Assembly (NCBI GenBank): GCA_948472945.1
Contig: CAOKVX010000012.1
Location: 18,400 to 82,399, forward strand
Source of the DNA: an uncultured Clostridia bacterium
Lineage (GTDB): Bacteria; Bacillota; Clostridia; Lachnospirales; Lachnospiraceae
Direction: 5' to 3'
DNA: 64,000 bases
Below, one piece after another: positions 54,994 to 63,739 of the stretch. How positions within the stretch are numbered: position 1 is the stretch's first letter; every line of letters starts with the position of its first letter. The notes beneath the pieces were generated by a model, which had not been told where the DNA came from, searched no databases, and was given only the letters and a program-made list of their open reading frames with translations. A program made the position numbers and the translations under genes.

Positions 54994-57366
54994 TTATAAA
55001 TCATATACAATTTTTTCAAACTCTGAGACGTTTACAGGTTTTGAGAAGAAAAATCCCTGAGCTATATTACAGCCGGATTCTATTAGTACGTCAACCTGCT
55101 CCTCAGTCTCAACTCCCTCCACAACTACATCCATGCTCTGCATGTCAATCATTGATATTGTGCTTGCTACCAGCATTCTGTCACGCTTGCTTTCTGTGAC
55201 AGCGCTTATAAACTCCTTGTCAAGCTTTACGATGTCGAACGGAGCTGATTTAAGAGTGTTAAGCGACGAATAGCCAGAGGCAAAATCATCCATCAAAAGC
55301 ACAAAGTTCTTTTCCTTGAGCTTATACATAAGGTCGTAAAGTTCGCTCGAATCCTCAAGCAGGGCGCTCTCCGTAAATTCAAGCTGCAAAAGTTCCACGG
55401 GAATATCATATTTTTTGACAAGCATACACAATTTTTCCACAAGATGCTTGTTATATACATGTACTCTTGAAATGTTTACCGAGACCGGAATTTTGCTGTA
55501 TCCCATTTTGTTCCATCTGCTCAGGCACTTACATGTTTCCTCCCAGACATATTCGTCAAGCTTTAGGATATTGCCGTTTTTCTCAAATACCGGAATAAAT
55601 GAATCAGGCCTTATAATTCCTTTTACCGGATGTTTCCATCTCACTAGCGCCTCCGCCCCGACTATTTCATTAGTGTGCATATTGTATTTTGGCTGAAGCT
55701 GTATAAAAAACTGATGCTCATCGAACGCGGCCTGCGTACTTGTCTCAATAAATTTAATATCCATATTTATTCTGTTTACAACAGTATCGTAATACGAAAA
55801 TGTGCTAAGCATGTTTCCTTTAATTAAGCTGAGTGCAATTCCAGCCCTGTCACACATAAGATAAACGGGCAGTTCTTTTTCGGCGTCAAGGTATATTCCA
55901 AAATGCGGTATTATGTTAACGGCAATATCATATTCAATTATATCTTTCTTTATTCTGTTAAGCATTTCCTCTATATCCATTACAGACGAATACTTTACGC
56001 ACATTACGAATACGTCTCCGGATATCCTGCCGCATATGCTGTCCTCGTTAATATTCCTTTCAAGCGAATTTGCAATGTATCTTAGCACATTGTCCCCGAC
56101 CTGCCAGCTGTATATATCATTAACAACCCGGAAATGGTCTATGTCAAGACGTATAATTGCATATCTTCCGCTTGCAGGGTCATTATTTTTAATAAGTTCC
56201 TGCGCCTTAATATAAAATGTCGTTATATTATAAATATTTGTTACTCCGTCATGTTCTGCGGTGCGTTTAAGGAAATCAATAGTATTGTTGAAAGCTACTG
56301 CGAGCTCACCAAATTCGTCGTCACTGTCAACTTTCATCTTGTCGTCATAATTGCCCTCGGCAATACCTATTGTATTTTTCCTGACGCTGTTAATCTTGTG
56401 TACAAACCTTATAATATATGTTATCAATATTATACTGATAACTATACACGCCACGATAACCGTAATAATAAGCGGGAATGTTATAGCTGCTATATTATCA
56501 TTTATCTCATCTTTGTTAACCAGATATATAACCCTCCATCCGGTCATCGAAAAAGTGGTGTCGACGGCATAATATTTTCTTCCATTGTATGAGATATTTT
56601 CGGATTCATCAAACACAACACTTTTGGCGGCCTTTGTAAGCTCATTGTATTTGTTCAGCAATACCGCATTTTTACAGTAGCTGAGTCCGCCTTCAGGGTC
56701 TACTATAAGCGCTATTGCGTCCTTATATCCGCTAATAGTCATAATTGAATTCAGGTAATTCATAGTTACTTCTATTCCGTAAGCGCCGATAAGCTCATTG
56801 GTCCTCCAGTCAAGTACCGGACATACTACACTCACAACCTTGTTATTGCTGTATTTGTCCGATATTTCAGTCTCGTATATCTCAGAAAAATATACGTCTC
56901 CCTTTGAAAGCGCCGACTCCTCATACCAAGGTATGGAGTTAAAATCACTGACATTTATAATTCCCTTTTTATTTATTTCATCCGTCACAAGAATTCCTTT
57001 ATCAAACACGGCAAGCCACGATGATACAATATTATCGGGATTGTACATAACATATTCGTTTAAAAGCCCTAAGGTATTATTGTAAAAAGTCTGCTCCTTA
57101 TCCGGTTCAATATTGTTAATATAACTGTATATTACGCTGTAGCCTTTATCAAAATCAAGAATATCTTTAAATGAATTCAGATTTTCAAAAACATTTGTAT
57201 CGTTTCTGTATGACTGCTCAACTATTTCCTGCCTGATAGAGCCGATTTTATTTTGCGATACCACAACAAAGCACACTGCTCCTACCATTATCAAAACAAA
57301 TAATGCAGGAATCAGTGTACTTACAATAAACTTTAAGCCTAATTTACTTATTTTAGCTTTTTTCAT
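54994..57366 (-). CDS. Membrane c-di-GMP phosphodiesterase with degenerate GGDEF
   Basis: 790 residues. Membrane segments near 14-34 and 290-315 enclose an extracellular dCache-type sensor (about 35-285), followed by HAMP (about 300-350), a GGDEF domain (about 375-530) whose motif is SGDVF in place of GGDEF, and an EAL domain (about 545-785) with GAEALVRW, LEFTESALL, MDDFASGYSSL, VKLDKEFI and VEGVETEEQ. The EAL catalytic residues are intact, the cyclase signature is not, so it should break down c-di-GMP. It follows structured repeat copy B, which carries its promoter. Confidence 0.94.
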   Translation of the reverse strand: MKKAKISKLGLKFIVSTLIPALFVLIMVGAVCFVVVSQNKIGSIRQEIVEQSYRNDTNVFENLNSFKDILDFDKGYSVIYSYINNIEPDKEQTFYNNTLGLLNEYVMYNPDNIVSSWLAVFDKGILVTDEINKKGIINVSDFNSIPWYEESALSKGDVYFSEIYETEISDKYSNNKVVSVVCPVLDWRTNELIGAYGIEVTMNYLNSIMTISGYKDAIALIVDPEGGLSYCKNAVLLNKYNELTKAAKSVVFDESENISYNGRKYYAVDTTFSMTGWRVIYLVNKDEINDNIAAITFPLIITVIVACIVISIILITYIIRFVHKINSVRKNTIGIAEGNYDDKMKVDSDDEFGELAVAFNNTIDFLKRTAEHDGVTNIYNITTFYIKAQELIKNNDPASGRYAIIRLDIDHFRVVNDIYSWQVGDNVLRYIANSLERNINEDSICGRISGDVFVMCVKYSSVMDIEEMLNRIKKDIIEYDIAVNIIPHFGIYLDAEKELPVYLMCDRAGIALSLIKGNMLSTFSYYDTVVNRINMDIKFIETSTQAAFDEHQFFIQLQPKYNMHTNEIVGAEALVRWKHPVKGIIRPDSFIPVFEKNGNILKLDEYVWEETCKCLSRWNKMGYSKIPVSVNISRVHVYNKHLVEKLCMLVKKYDIPVELLQLEFTESALLEDSSELYDLMYKLKEKNFVLLMDDFASGYSSLNTLKSAPFDIVKLDKEFISAVTESKRDRMLVASTISMIDMQSMDVVVEGVETEEQVDVLIESGCNIAQGFFFSKPVNVSEFEKIVYDL

Positions 57367-57412
57367 ATAAGCGACCTACCATATAACAGAGTATTAATAT
57401 AAGGTGCGAAAT

Positions 57413-57519
57413 CGAAAGCCGATGGCTTCCTCGTTCACGGGCTTTCGAACATTGCTGCTCTTTCTCGCAGTGCACACTCGAAAGCCGATGGCTTCCTCGT
57501 TCACGGGCTTTCGCCCTAT
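57413..57519 (-). repeat. Structured repeat units, copy B
   Basis: Two related units (57413-57478, 66 bp, and 57479-57519, partial, running into the long hairpin), related to the 64-bp units at 9459-9649. Shared pieces include TCGTTCACGGGC, CCCTAT and GCAGTGC; hairpin loops differ. Fewer units than copy A. Confidence 0.85.
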
Positions 57520-57583
57520 CGGTACATTCATAGGCAGATTAGACTGTAAACAGCCAATCTGCCTATGAATGTACCGGCACTGC
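57467..57583 (-). ncRNA. Candidate structured leader RNA, copy B
   Basis: Same architecture as copy A: closing helix GCAGTGC (57577-57583) with GCACTGC (57467-57473); a long hairpin at 57520-57576 (21 consecutive pairs next to the closing helix, loop TAAA); GGGC-GAAA-GCCC at 57505-57516; GGAAGCC-ATC-GGCTTTC at 57480-57496. Six pairs in the long helix differ from copy A on both sides. It lies in the leader of the EAL gene. Confidence 0.7.
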
Positions 57584-57600
57584 TCAATGCTTTCGTGGAT

Positions 57601-57629
57601 ATTATACCATTTGATTCCAGTTCGGTCAA
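57601..57629 (-). promoter_or_regulatory. Promoter of structured element copy B
   Basis: TTGACC, 17-base spacer with TGG immediately before TATAAT, so a strong extended -10 promoter. Start near 57594; leader of about 228 bases to the EAL gene. Confidence 0.8.
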
Positions 57630-57663
57630 TAATGCAAAAGCAGCGCCGGCCGGACCGAAATTC

Positions 57664-57691
57664 AGGGAAACGCCGAATAAAGCGTTTCCCT
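57664..57691 (-). terminator. Perfect hairpin directly after serS
   Basis: AGGGAAACGC/GCGTTTCCCT pairs over 10 bp around an 8-base loop, 6 bases after the serS stop. No clear T-run follows on the minus strand, so terminator strength is uncertain; it separates serS from the copy B promoter. Confidence 0.55.
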
Positions 57692-57697
57692 AGATTT

Positions 57698-58975
57698 TTA
57701 CCTTATTACATCTTTCCCCCCCATATATGGCCTTAACGCCTCCGGTATATTGACCGAGCCGTCCTCATTAAGATTGTTTTCAAGGAACGCAATCAGCATC
57801 CTTGGCGGCGCTACAACCGTATTGTTGAGCGTATGTGCAAAGTTCTTGCCGTCAGTGCCCTTGTACCTGATTCTAAGCCTCCTCGCCTGCGCATCCCCAA
57901 GGTTTGAACAGCTTCCGACCTCAAAATATTTTTTCTGTCTCGGTGACCAAGCCTCCACATCAATTGACTTTACTTTGAGGTCCGCAAGGTCTCCGGAACA
58001 GCACTCAAGCGTGCGTACAGGTATATCAAGGCTTCTAAACAGGTCTACAGTGTTCTGCCAAAGCTTTTCAAACCACATCCTGCTCTCGTCCGGCCTGCAC
58101 ACTACAATCATTTCCTGTTTTTCAAACTGGTGTATTCTGTAAACACCCCTCTCCTCAATTCCGTGCGCACCTTTTTCTTTTCTAAAACACGGCGAGTAGC
58201 TTGTAAGTGTTTTTGGAAGTTCCGACTCAGGTATCATTGTATCAATAAATTTGCCAATCATGGAGTGTTCGCTTGTACCGATAAGGTATAAATCTTCCCC
58301 CTCAATCTTATACATCATTGCGTCCATCTCGGCAAAACTCATAACGCCGGTCACCACATCGCTCCTAATCATAAACGGAGGTACGCAGTACGTAAATCCC
58401 CTGTCAATCATAAAGTCCCGCGCATATGAAATCACAGCAGAGTGAAGCCTTGCGATATCACCCATAAGATAATAGAATCCATTTCCCGCAACCCTCCTCG
58501 CAGAGTCAAGGTCTATTCCGTTTAGCTTTTCCATAATTTCGGTATGATAAGGAATTTCAAAATCAGGAACCACCGGCTCGCCATACTTTTCCACCTCGAC
58601 ATTTTCGCTGTCATCCTTTCCGATTGGAACGTCAGCGTCGATAATATTAGGTATAACCATCATTATCTCAGTGACCTTTGCCTGAAGCTCCTTTTCGTTC
58701 TCCTCAAGCTTTGCGAGATAATCCGATTTCTCGTTAACCTTTTTCTTTACTTCCTCAGCCTCTTCCTTTTTGCCCTGTCCCATCAGCGCGCCAATCTGCT
58801 TTGACAGCGTATTTCTCTCAGCGCGCAGATTGTCCGCCTCCTGCTTGACCGCACGCGACTTTTTGTCAAGCTCTATAACCTCGTCGACAAGCGGCAGCTT
58901 GTCATCCTGAAACTTATTCTTTATATTCTGCTTTACTATGTCGGGATTCTCCCTGACTAATTTCATATCCAACAT
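57698..58975 (-). CDS. serS: Seryl-tRNA synthetase
   Basis: Class II synthetase charging tRNA-Ser. Long N-terminal coiled-coil arm (LDKKSRAVKQEADNLRAERN... to EKELQAKVTEI) that clasps the tRNA extra arm, then the catalytic domain with TSEHSMIGKF, FRKEKGAHGIEERGVYRIHQ and RMLIAFLENN. 425 residues. AGGAGG 11 bases before the 58975 ATG is the start; a frame is open to 59005. No T-box present. Confidence 0.98.
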   Translation of the reverse strand: MLDMKLVRENPDIVKQNIKNKFQDDKLPLVDEVIELDKKSRAVKQEADNLRAERNTLSKQIGALMGQGKKEEAEEVKKKVNEKSDYLAKLEENEKELQAKVTEIMMVIPNIIDADVPIGKDDSENVEVEKYGEPVVPDFEIPYHTEIMEKLNGIDLDSARRVAGNGFYYLMGDIARLHSAVISYARDFMIDRGFTYCVPPFMIRSDVVTGVMSFAEMDAMMYKIEGEDLYLIGTSEHSMIGKFIDTMIPESELPKTLTSYSPCFRKEKGAHGIEERGVYRIHQFEKQEMIVVCRPDESRMWFEKLWQNTVDLFRSLDIPVRTLECCSGDLADLKVKSIDVEAWSPRQKKYFEVGSCSNLGDAQARRLRIRYKGTDGKNFAHTLNNTVVAPPRMLIAFLENNLNEDGSVNIPEALRPYMGGKDVIR

Positions 58976-59051
58976 ATATTTATTCCTCCTAATATATTTA
59001 AACATTATCGCGTGCAGGCACGCAATGCCTGACCTTTTGCCCTTGTAGTAT

Positions 59052-59969
59052 TTATTTAAGAAATCCGCTTATAATCTGTTCTTCTGCTTCACTTTCCGTG
59101 AGTCCAAGCGTCATCAGTTTAATAAGCTGTTCCCCGGCTATCTTTCCGATGGCCGCCTCGTGGATAAGGCTTGCATCTATATGGTTGGCGGTTATCTCCG
59201 GTATTGCGCTGACACTCGCCCCATCCATAATTATTGCGTCACATTCCGTATGTCCCGCACATTTGTTGTTTCCGTTAATCTTTGAATAAAATATCTGATG
59301 TGATTCATCCCTTGCAACTGACCTTGATATTACATCCGTACTGCAGTTCTCACCGTCCATGTCGACCTCAAAATTAGTCTCCGCAGTCTGCTTTCCGTGA
59401 GTCATAATCTTTTCTTTTATTATCAGCTTTGCCCCGTCGTCAAGCTTGGCGCTAGTCATTCTCTTAGTGGAATCCACTCCTTTTATCTGGACTGTATCCA
59501 TTTCCATGTAGCTGTCGCGCCCAAGTTCTACAATAGTAGTTGGATTCATTATGTTCTCGCCGTTTCCATCACCCTGTCCGTAATGCTTCTCGACATATTT
59601 TACCCTTGAATTCTCTCCAACAAAAAATGAATGAATTCCGTCATGTCTTGATGTCCCGTCGCCGCTGTTGTGTATACCGCACCCGGCCACTATTGTCACA
59701 TCGCAGTTGCTGCCGATATGGAAATCGTTATACACCATCTCCTCAAGCCCTGACTGGCTGAGCAGTACGGGTATGTGCATGCTCTCATTGCGCGTGCCGT
59801 CTTTCACATATATATCTATTCCCTGCTTGTCCGTCTTCGTAACTATATCAATATTATCCGTTGTCGAGCGCCCTGCAAGCTCGCCGTTGGAGCGTATATT
59901 GTAGGCGCCGACAGGTATTTCATGAAGGTCTGCGACCGCCTCCAAAAGGTTTTTCTGTATCTCATCCAT
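59052..59969 (-). CDS. sufB: SufB/SufD-like iron-sulfur cluster scaffold, short form
   Basis: 305-residue SufB/D family protein, the only one in this window. C-terminal SufBD core features GHTECDAIIMDGASVSAIPE and HEAAIGKIAGEQLIKLMTLG, with Cys and Glu of the SufB-type scaffold present in GHTECD. The long N-terminal part of E. coli SufB (495 residues) is missing. Pairs with sufC 43 bases upstream, the minimal SufBC (SMS-type) arrangement known in anaerobes and archaea. Labelled sufB by position and motif, not certain versus sufD. Confidence 0.85.
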   Translation of the reverse strand: MDEIQKNLLEAVADLHEIPVGAYNIRSNGELAGRSTTDNIDIVTKTDKQGIDIYVKDGTRNESMHIPVLLSQSGLEEMVYNDFHIGSNCDVTIVAGCGIHNSGDGTSRHDGIHSFFVGENSRVKYVEKHYGQGDGNGENIMNPTTIVELGRDSYMEMDTVQIKGVDSTKRMTSAKLDDGAKLIIKEKIMTHGKQTAETNFEVDMDGENCSTDVISRSVARDESHQIFYSKINGNNKCAGHTECDAIIMDGASVSAIPEITANHIDASLIHEAAIGKIAGEQLIKLMTLGLTESEAEEQIISGFLK

Positions 59970-60012
59970 ATATCAGCTCTCCTTTACTTTTATCTATCTT
60001 ATATCTATTTCT

Positions 60013-60735
60013 TTATTTCCTCTTTTCAAAAAATTTACAGCTGGCTCCTCCGCTTAAAACCTCCGGGAGTATGTCCGCCTTTCTTCCCTCGGCCGCCACC
60101 CTGCCGTCCGATATTACTACTATTTTATCCGCAATATCCAAAATTCTCTCCTGATGCGATATTATCATAATTGAACCTTTTATCTTCTCATGCATTTTCT
60201 CAAATACTTCAATCAGATTATGAAAACTCCACAAATCAATTCCCGCCTCGGGTTCGTCAAACACAGTAAGTTTTGTGCTTCTGGCAAGCGCCATCGCAAT
60301 CTCAATCCTCTTAAGCTCGCCTCCGGAGAGGCTTGCGTTTACCTCCCTTGTAATGTAATCTCTTGCACACAGACCGACCTCCGAAAGATACTCGCACGCC
60401 CCGGCAACCGATATGTCCTTGCCGGCCGCAAGCTTTATCAAATCCATCACAGTAATTCCCTTAAATCTCACGGGCTGCTGAAACGCGTAGCTTATTCCCA
60501 TATTAGCCCTGTCCGTAATCGACGCGTGCGTTATGTCCTGCCCGTCAAAAAGAATTGTTCCCTCCTCCGGCTCAATAATACCTGCAATCAGTTTTGCCAG
60601 CGTCGATTTGCCGCCTCCGTTAGGTCCTGTTATCGCAACGAACCTGTCATCTATTTTAAGATTGATATCTTTTAAAATATCGATTTCCTTATCACCGTCT
60701 TTGACCGTGTAGGATACATTTTTTAATTCTATCAT
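60013..60735 (-). CDS. sufC: SufC, Fe-S assembly ATPase
   Basis: ABC-type ATPase of SUF cluster assembly, 240 residues: Walker A GPNGGGKSTLAKLIAG, Q-loop FQQPVRFKGI, signature LSGGELKRIEIAMAL, Walker B LTVFDEPEAGIDLW and H-loop MIISHQERIL. Cytoplasmic partner of the SufB-type scaffold. First gene of the unit with sufB, 43 bases apart, with a promoter 150 bases upstream and a small leader ORF. Confidence 0.96.
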   Translation of the reverse strand: MIELKNVSYTVKDGDKEIDILKDINLKIDDRFVAITGPNGGGKSTLAKLIAGIIEPEEGTILFDGQDITHASITDRANMGISYAFQQPVRFKGITVMDLIKLAAGKDISVAGACEYLSEVGLCARDYITREVNASLSGGELKRIEIAMALARSTKLTVFDEPEAGIDLWSFHNLIEVFEKMHEKIKGSIMIISHQERILDIADKIVVISDGRVAAEGRKADILPEVLSGGASCKFFEKRK

Positions 60736-60754
60736 AACTTACACCCGCCTCAAA

Positions 60755-60829
60755 TTAACATACATACGTTATCTTCTGAGGTACAAACACATTATAAGTA
60801 ATCAGTGTCTGCATTATCCTTTCTTTCAT
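60755..60829 (-). CDS. Possible 24-residue leader ORF upstream of sufC
   Basis: Starts MKERIMQTLI and ends ...KITYVC with a C-terminal cysteine; a GGAGAAAGGAAA sequence precedes the ATG and the frame ends 20 bases before the sufC start. It lies in the leader transcribed from the promoter at 60885-60913. Could link cysteine or iron supply to sufC expression, or be chance. Confidence 0.4.
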   Translation of the reverse strand: MKERIMQTLITYNVFVPQKITYVC

Positions 60830-60884
60830 TTTCCTTTCTCCAGTCGGCACAGGCCACAGAGAATGTATCGTTGGAATAAAGTAT

Positions 60885-60913
60885 AGTATATATTAATCTT
60901 TATTGTTATTCAA
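60885..60913 (-). promoter_or_regulatory. Promoter of sufCB
   Basis: TTGAAT, 17-base spacer, TATACT. Leader of about 140 bases containing the 24-codon ORF. The 416-base region to the divergent ClC gene also holds the ClC promoter. Confidence 0.8.
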
Positions 60914-61090
60914 GTTTTTTATGTATGCGCCAACAATTCACCAACAATTTATAACCGGCTAAAATAACCGAATTTAGTGTACCACATGTCTTTTTTTAAG
61001 ACAACAAAACTTCAGAACATGTTCTATGTACCGGTATTTATACGGTATTTATTCCGGATTTTTTCGTATTGAATCCATTTTGAATTCGTA

Positions 61091-61119
61091 TTGAAATAAT
61101 ACATTCAAAATGTTATACT
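61091..61119 (+). promoter_or_regulatory. Promoter of the ClC channel gene
   Basis: TTGAAA, 17-base spacer, TATACT. A copy of TTCGTATTGAA overlaps the -35 and a second copy lies 22 bp upstream (61063-61073), together a possible activator or repressor site. Confidence 0.75.
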
Positions 61120-61152
61120 TTTTATATTAACTAAGTAACAGGACGATTTGCT

Positions 61153-62481
61153 ATGAAAAATATTTTGGTTAAATTATTTTCACAGGTATATGGAAAGAAT
61201 CAACATGCGCGGCAGGATGCGCTTAAAGATGAGCTAATACACGATTTTTCATCCGGCACTGAGTATACTCTTCAGTTTTTAAAGTGGCTTGCACTTGCCT
61301 CCCTTTCAGGTACCGTGTGCGGCCTGCTCGGAACTTTTTTCTACAGCTCAATCGAGGAAGTCACCTCATTCAGGCTCACGCACCCTTACATAACTTTGTT
61401 TCTTCCTATATCCGGACTTATTATTGTATTCATATATAAAAGGCTTGGAGTTTACAACGACAAGGGAACTAATCTTGTTCTGGATTCAATTCATTCACAT
61501 GAACAGATACCTGACGTAATGGCGCCGCTTATTTATGCGGGCACGGTTCTTACCCATCTGTTCGGAGGTTCGTCGGGACGCGAGGGCGCCGCGCTTCAGA
61601 TGGGGGGATGCATTGGTGTATTTCTGGGAAAAAAACTTAAGATGGACGAGAAAGATATAAATGTTCTCACAATGTGCGGAATGAGCGCCGTTTTCACAGC
61701 CATGTTCGGCACTCCAATAACCGCAACAGTTTTCAGCATGGAAGTAATAAGCGTAGGTATGTTTCACTACAGCGCATTTGTCCCGTGCATAATTGCTTCG
61801 ACTATTTCGCTTGGAATATCAGGTTTTTTTGGTATTGGCAGGGAAACTTTCACAATATTAAGAATTCCCGAACTATCTATAGTCAACAACTGTAGAATAA
61901 TAGTGCTGTCAATAACATGCGGACTTATCGCAATAATATTCTGCAAATGCATTCATTCAGCCCACAAAATATATTCAAGAATATTCAGCAATAATTATTT
62001 AAAAATATTCATCGGAGGAACAATAGTAAGCGCATTTACGTTTATAGAGGGTTCCCAATACTACTCTGGTTCGGGTTTTAACATCGTACGCGACGCATTT
62101 AACGGCCATACCGGTATAGAAATATTCATAGTTAAATTGCTTCTTACGGCGCTCACGCTCGGCGCCGGATTTAAGGGCGGAGAGATTGTTCCGGCCTTGT
62201 GTATCGGCGCCTCGTTTGGCAGCGCTATAGCTCCGATTCTAGGGCTTGAGCCCGCTTTCGGCGCCGGAATAGGTTTGGTCTGCCTGTTCTGCGGTGTCGT
62301 AAACTGCCCCATAGCCGCCATTCTTCTGGCAATGGAACTGTTCGGACAGCATCATCTTGTCCCGTTCGCTATCGCAAGCGGGGTAAGCTATGTGTTTTCA
62401 GGATGCTTCGGGCTGTATGACAGCCAAAAAATATTGTACTCAAAACTTCACGCCCAATATATTAATACGCATTCGCACTAG
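61153..62481 (+). CDS. ClC family chloride channel or H+/Cl- antiporter
   Basis: 442-residue multipass membrane protein of the voltage-gated chloride channel family. Selectivity motif GSSGREGAALQMGG (GSGIP and GREGP region variant), GGEIVPALCIGASFGSAI (the GxFxP region) and CGVVNCPIAAILLAMELFG. No C-terminal CBS domains, as in the short prokaryotic form. Anion transport across the membrane. Divergent from sufCB; it converges on hisS with 13 bases between stops. Confidence 0.94.
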   Translation: MKNILVKLFSQVYGKNQHARQDALKDELIHDFSSGTEYTLQFLKWLALASLSGTVCGLLGTFFYSSIEEVTSFRLTHPYITLFLPISGLIIVFIYKRLGVYNDKGTNLVLDSIHSHEQIPDVMAPLIYAGTVLTHLFGGSSGREGAALQMGGCIGVFLGKKLKMDEKDINVLTMCGMSAVFTAMFGTPITATVFSMEVISVGMFHYSAFVPCIIASTISLGISGFFGIGRETFTILRIPELSIVNNCRIIVLSITCGLIAIIFCKCIHSAHKIYSRIFSNNYLKIFIGGTIVSAFTFIEGSQYYSGSGFNIVRDAFNGHTGIEIFIVKLLLTALTLGAGFKGGEIVPALCIGASFGSAIAPILGLEPAFGAGIGLVCLFCGVVNCPIAAILLAMELFGQHHLVPFAIASGVSYVFSGCFGLYDSQKILYSKLHAQYINTHSH

Positions 62482-62494
62482 AATAACCAAAAAA

Positions 62495-63739
62495 CTATTT
62501 TGCAAATTCCTTAACCGTTTCAGACTCTCCGTATACAACATATCCGCAAAAGCTCTGTTTTTCAAGCTTATCAAGAAATTTACCGAGCTTTTTCGGTCTC
62601 TCTATCATTGACACGTTATATGATGCCCTCAATTTTTCAGCAAGGGCAAGGGCGTCCGTATACTCTTCGGCATTATAAAATACCGCAACCCTGTCGGCCG
62701 TATCTTCCGGCAAGTATTCCTGCTCGCTCAGTATTGAAAATATTCTTTCAAAGCCTATTGAAAAGCCTACCGCAGGAATATTCTCATTCGTGAACTTGCC
62801 TATGAGGTTATCATACCTTCCTCCCCCGGCTACGGCTCCCCTGAACTTCGTGCTCTCCACCTCAAATATTGTACCGGTGTAATATCCCTGTCCCCGCACA
62901 AGAGAAATGTCAAACTCAACCTCGTATTTTCCATCCGCAGCCTGTGAAGATTTGTCAATAATATTTTTAAGCCTCTCAATATATTCCATGCTGTCTTCGC
63001 TTACGACAGACTCAATGTCATCAAATGTTATGCTGTCCCTGCTAATAAGCTCGGCAAACTTACTTATAGCCCCGCCTTCAAATCCTTTTTCCTTTAATTC
63101 AGCGCATACGCCGTCACTGCCTATCTTATCAAGCTTGTCAAACACTATGCATACGCTGTCAAGCTCATCATTGTCAAATCCGACGCTCTTAAGGACGGCC
63201 TTTAAAACCCTCCTGTCATTTACCCTTATCTTAAAACTGCCTATATTGATTGCGAGAAGCGCCTTTGCCGTAGTATATATAAGCTCAATTTCACAGTTAG
63301 GGGACTCGGAGCCAATTATATCTATGTCACACTGTACAAATTCTCTTAGACGTCCTTTCTGAGGCCTCTCAGCCCTGTAAACCCTGTCAATCTGTATAGT
63401 TTTAAACGGCAGAAGCAGCTCCGACTTGTTATTCGCATAATATCTTGACAGAGGAAGCGTGAGGTCATATCTCAGTCCCATATCTGAAAGGCTGTCGCAG
63501 TCCCCGCTGTCAAACGCTTTCGCAAGCTTCTCACCGCGCTTTAATATTTTAAATATAAGATTGAGGTTTTCTCCGCCCTCGCTCTTATCAAGGTTATCTA
63601 TATCTTCAATTGCAGGGGTGACAATATGCTCAAAGCCGCTGTTAGTATAAATTTCCGTTATTTTTGACTGAAGATAATCACGGAGCCTTACCTCTTTGGG
63701 CTTGTAATCGTTAGTTCCCTTTACTGTCGTTATTTTCAT
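62495..63739 (-). CDS. hisS: Histidyl-tRNA synthetase
   Basis: Class II synthetase charging tRNA-His, 414 residues. Motif 2 (VYRAERPQKGRLREFVQCDI), histidine-site variant VRGQGYYTGTIFEVE (Gln-Gly where RGLDYYTG is usual), motif 3 region GGRYDNLIGKF, and a C-terminal anticodon-binding domain (RASYNVSMIERPKKLGKFLD). AAGGAGATG 9 bases upstream. The Q-for-L change in the HisA motif is worth noting, but the rest reads as HisRS rather than the HisZ regulatory paralogue. Monocistronic. Confidence 0.93.
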   Translation of the reverse strand: MKITTVKGTNDYKPKEVRLRDYLQSKITEIYTNSGFEHIVTPAIEDIDNLDKSEGGENLNLIFKILKRGEKLAKAFDSGDCDSLSDMGLRYDLTLPLSRYYANNKSELLLPFKTIQIDRVYRAERPQKGRLREFVQCDIDIIGSESPNCEIELIYTTAKALLAINIGSFKIRVNDRRVLKAVLKSVGFDNDELDSVCIVFDKLDKIGSDGVCAELKEKGFEGGAISKFAELISRDSITFDDIESVVSEDSMEYIERLKNIIDKSSQAADGKYEVEFDISLVRGQGYYTGTIFEVESTKFRGAVAGGGRYDNLIGKFTNENIPAVGFSIGFERIFSILSEQEYLPEDTADRVAVFYNAEEYTDALALAEKLRASYNVSMIERPKKLGKFLDKLEKQSFCGYVVYGESETVKEFAK

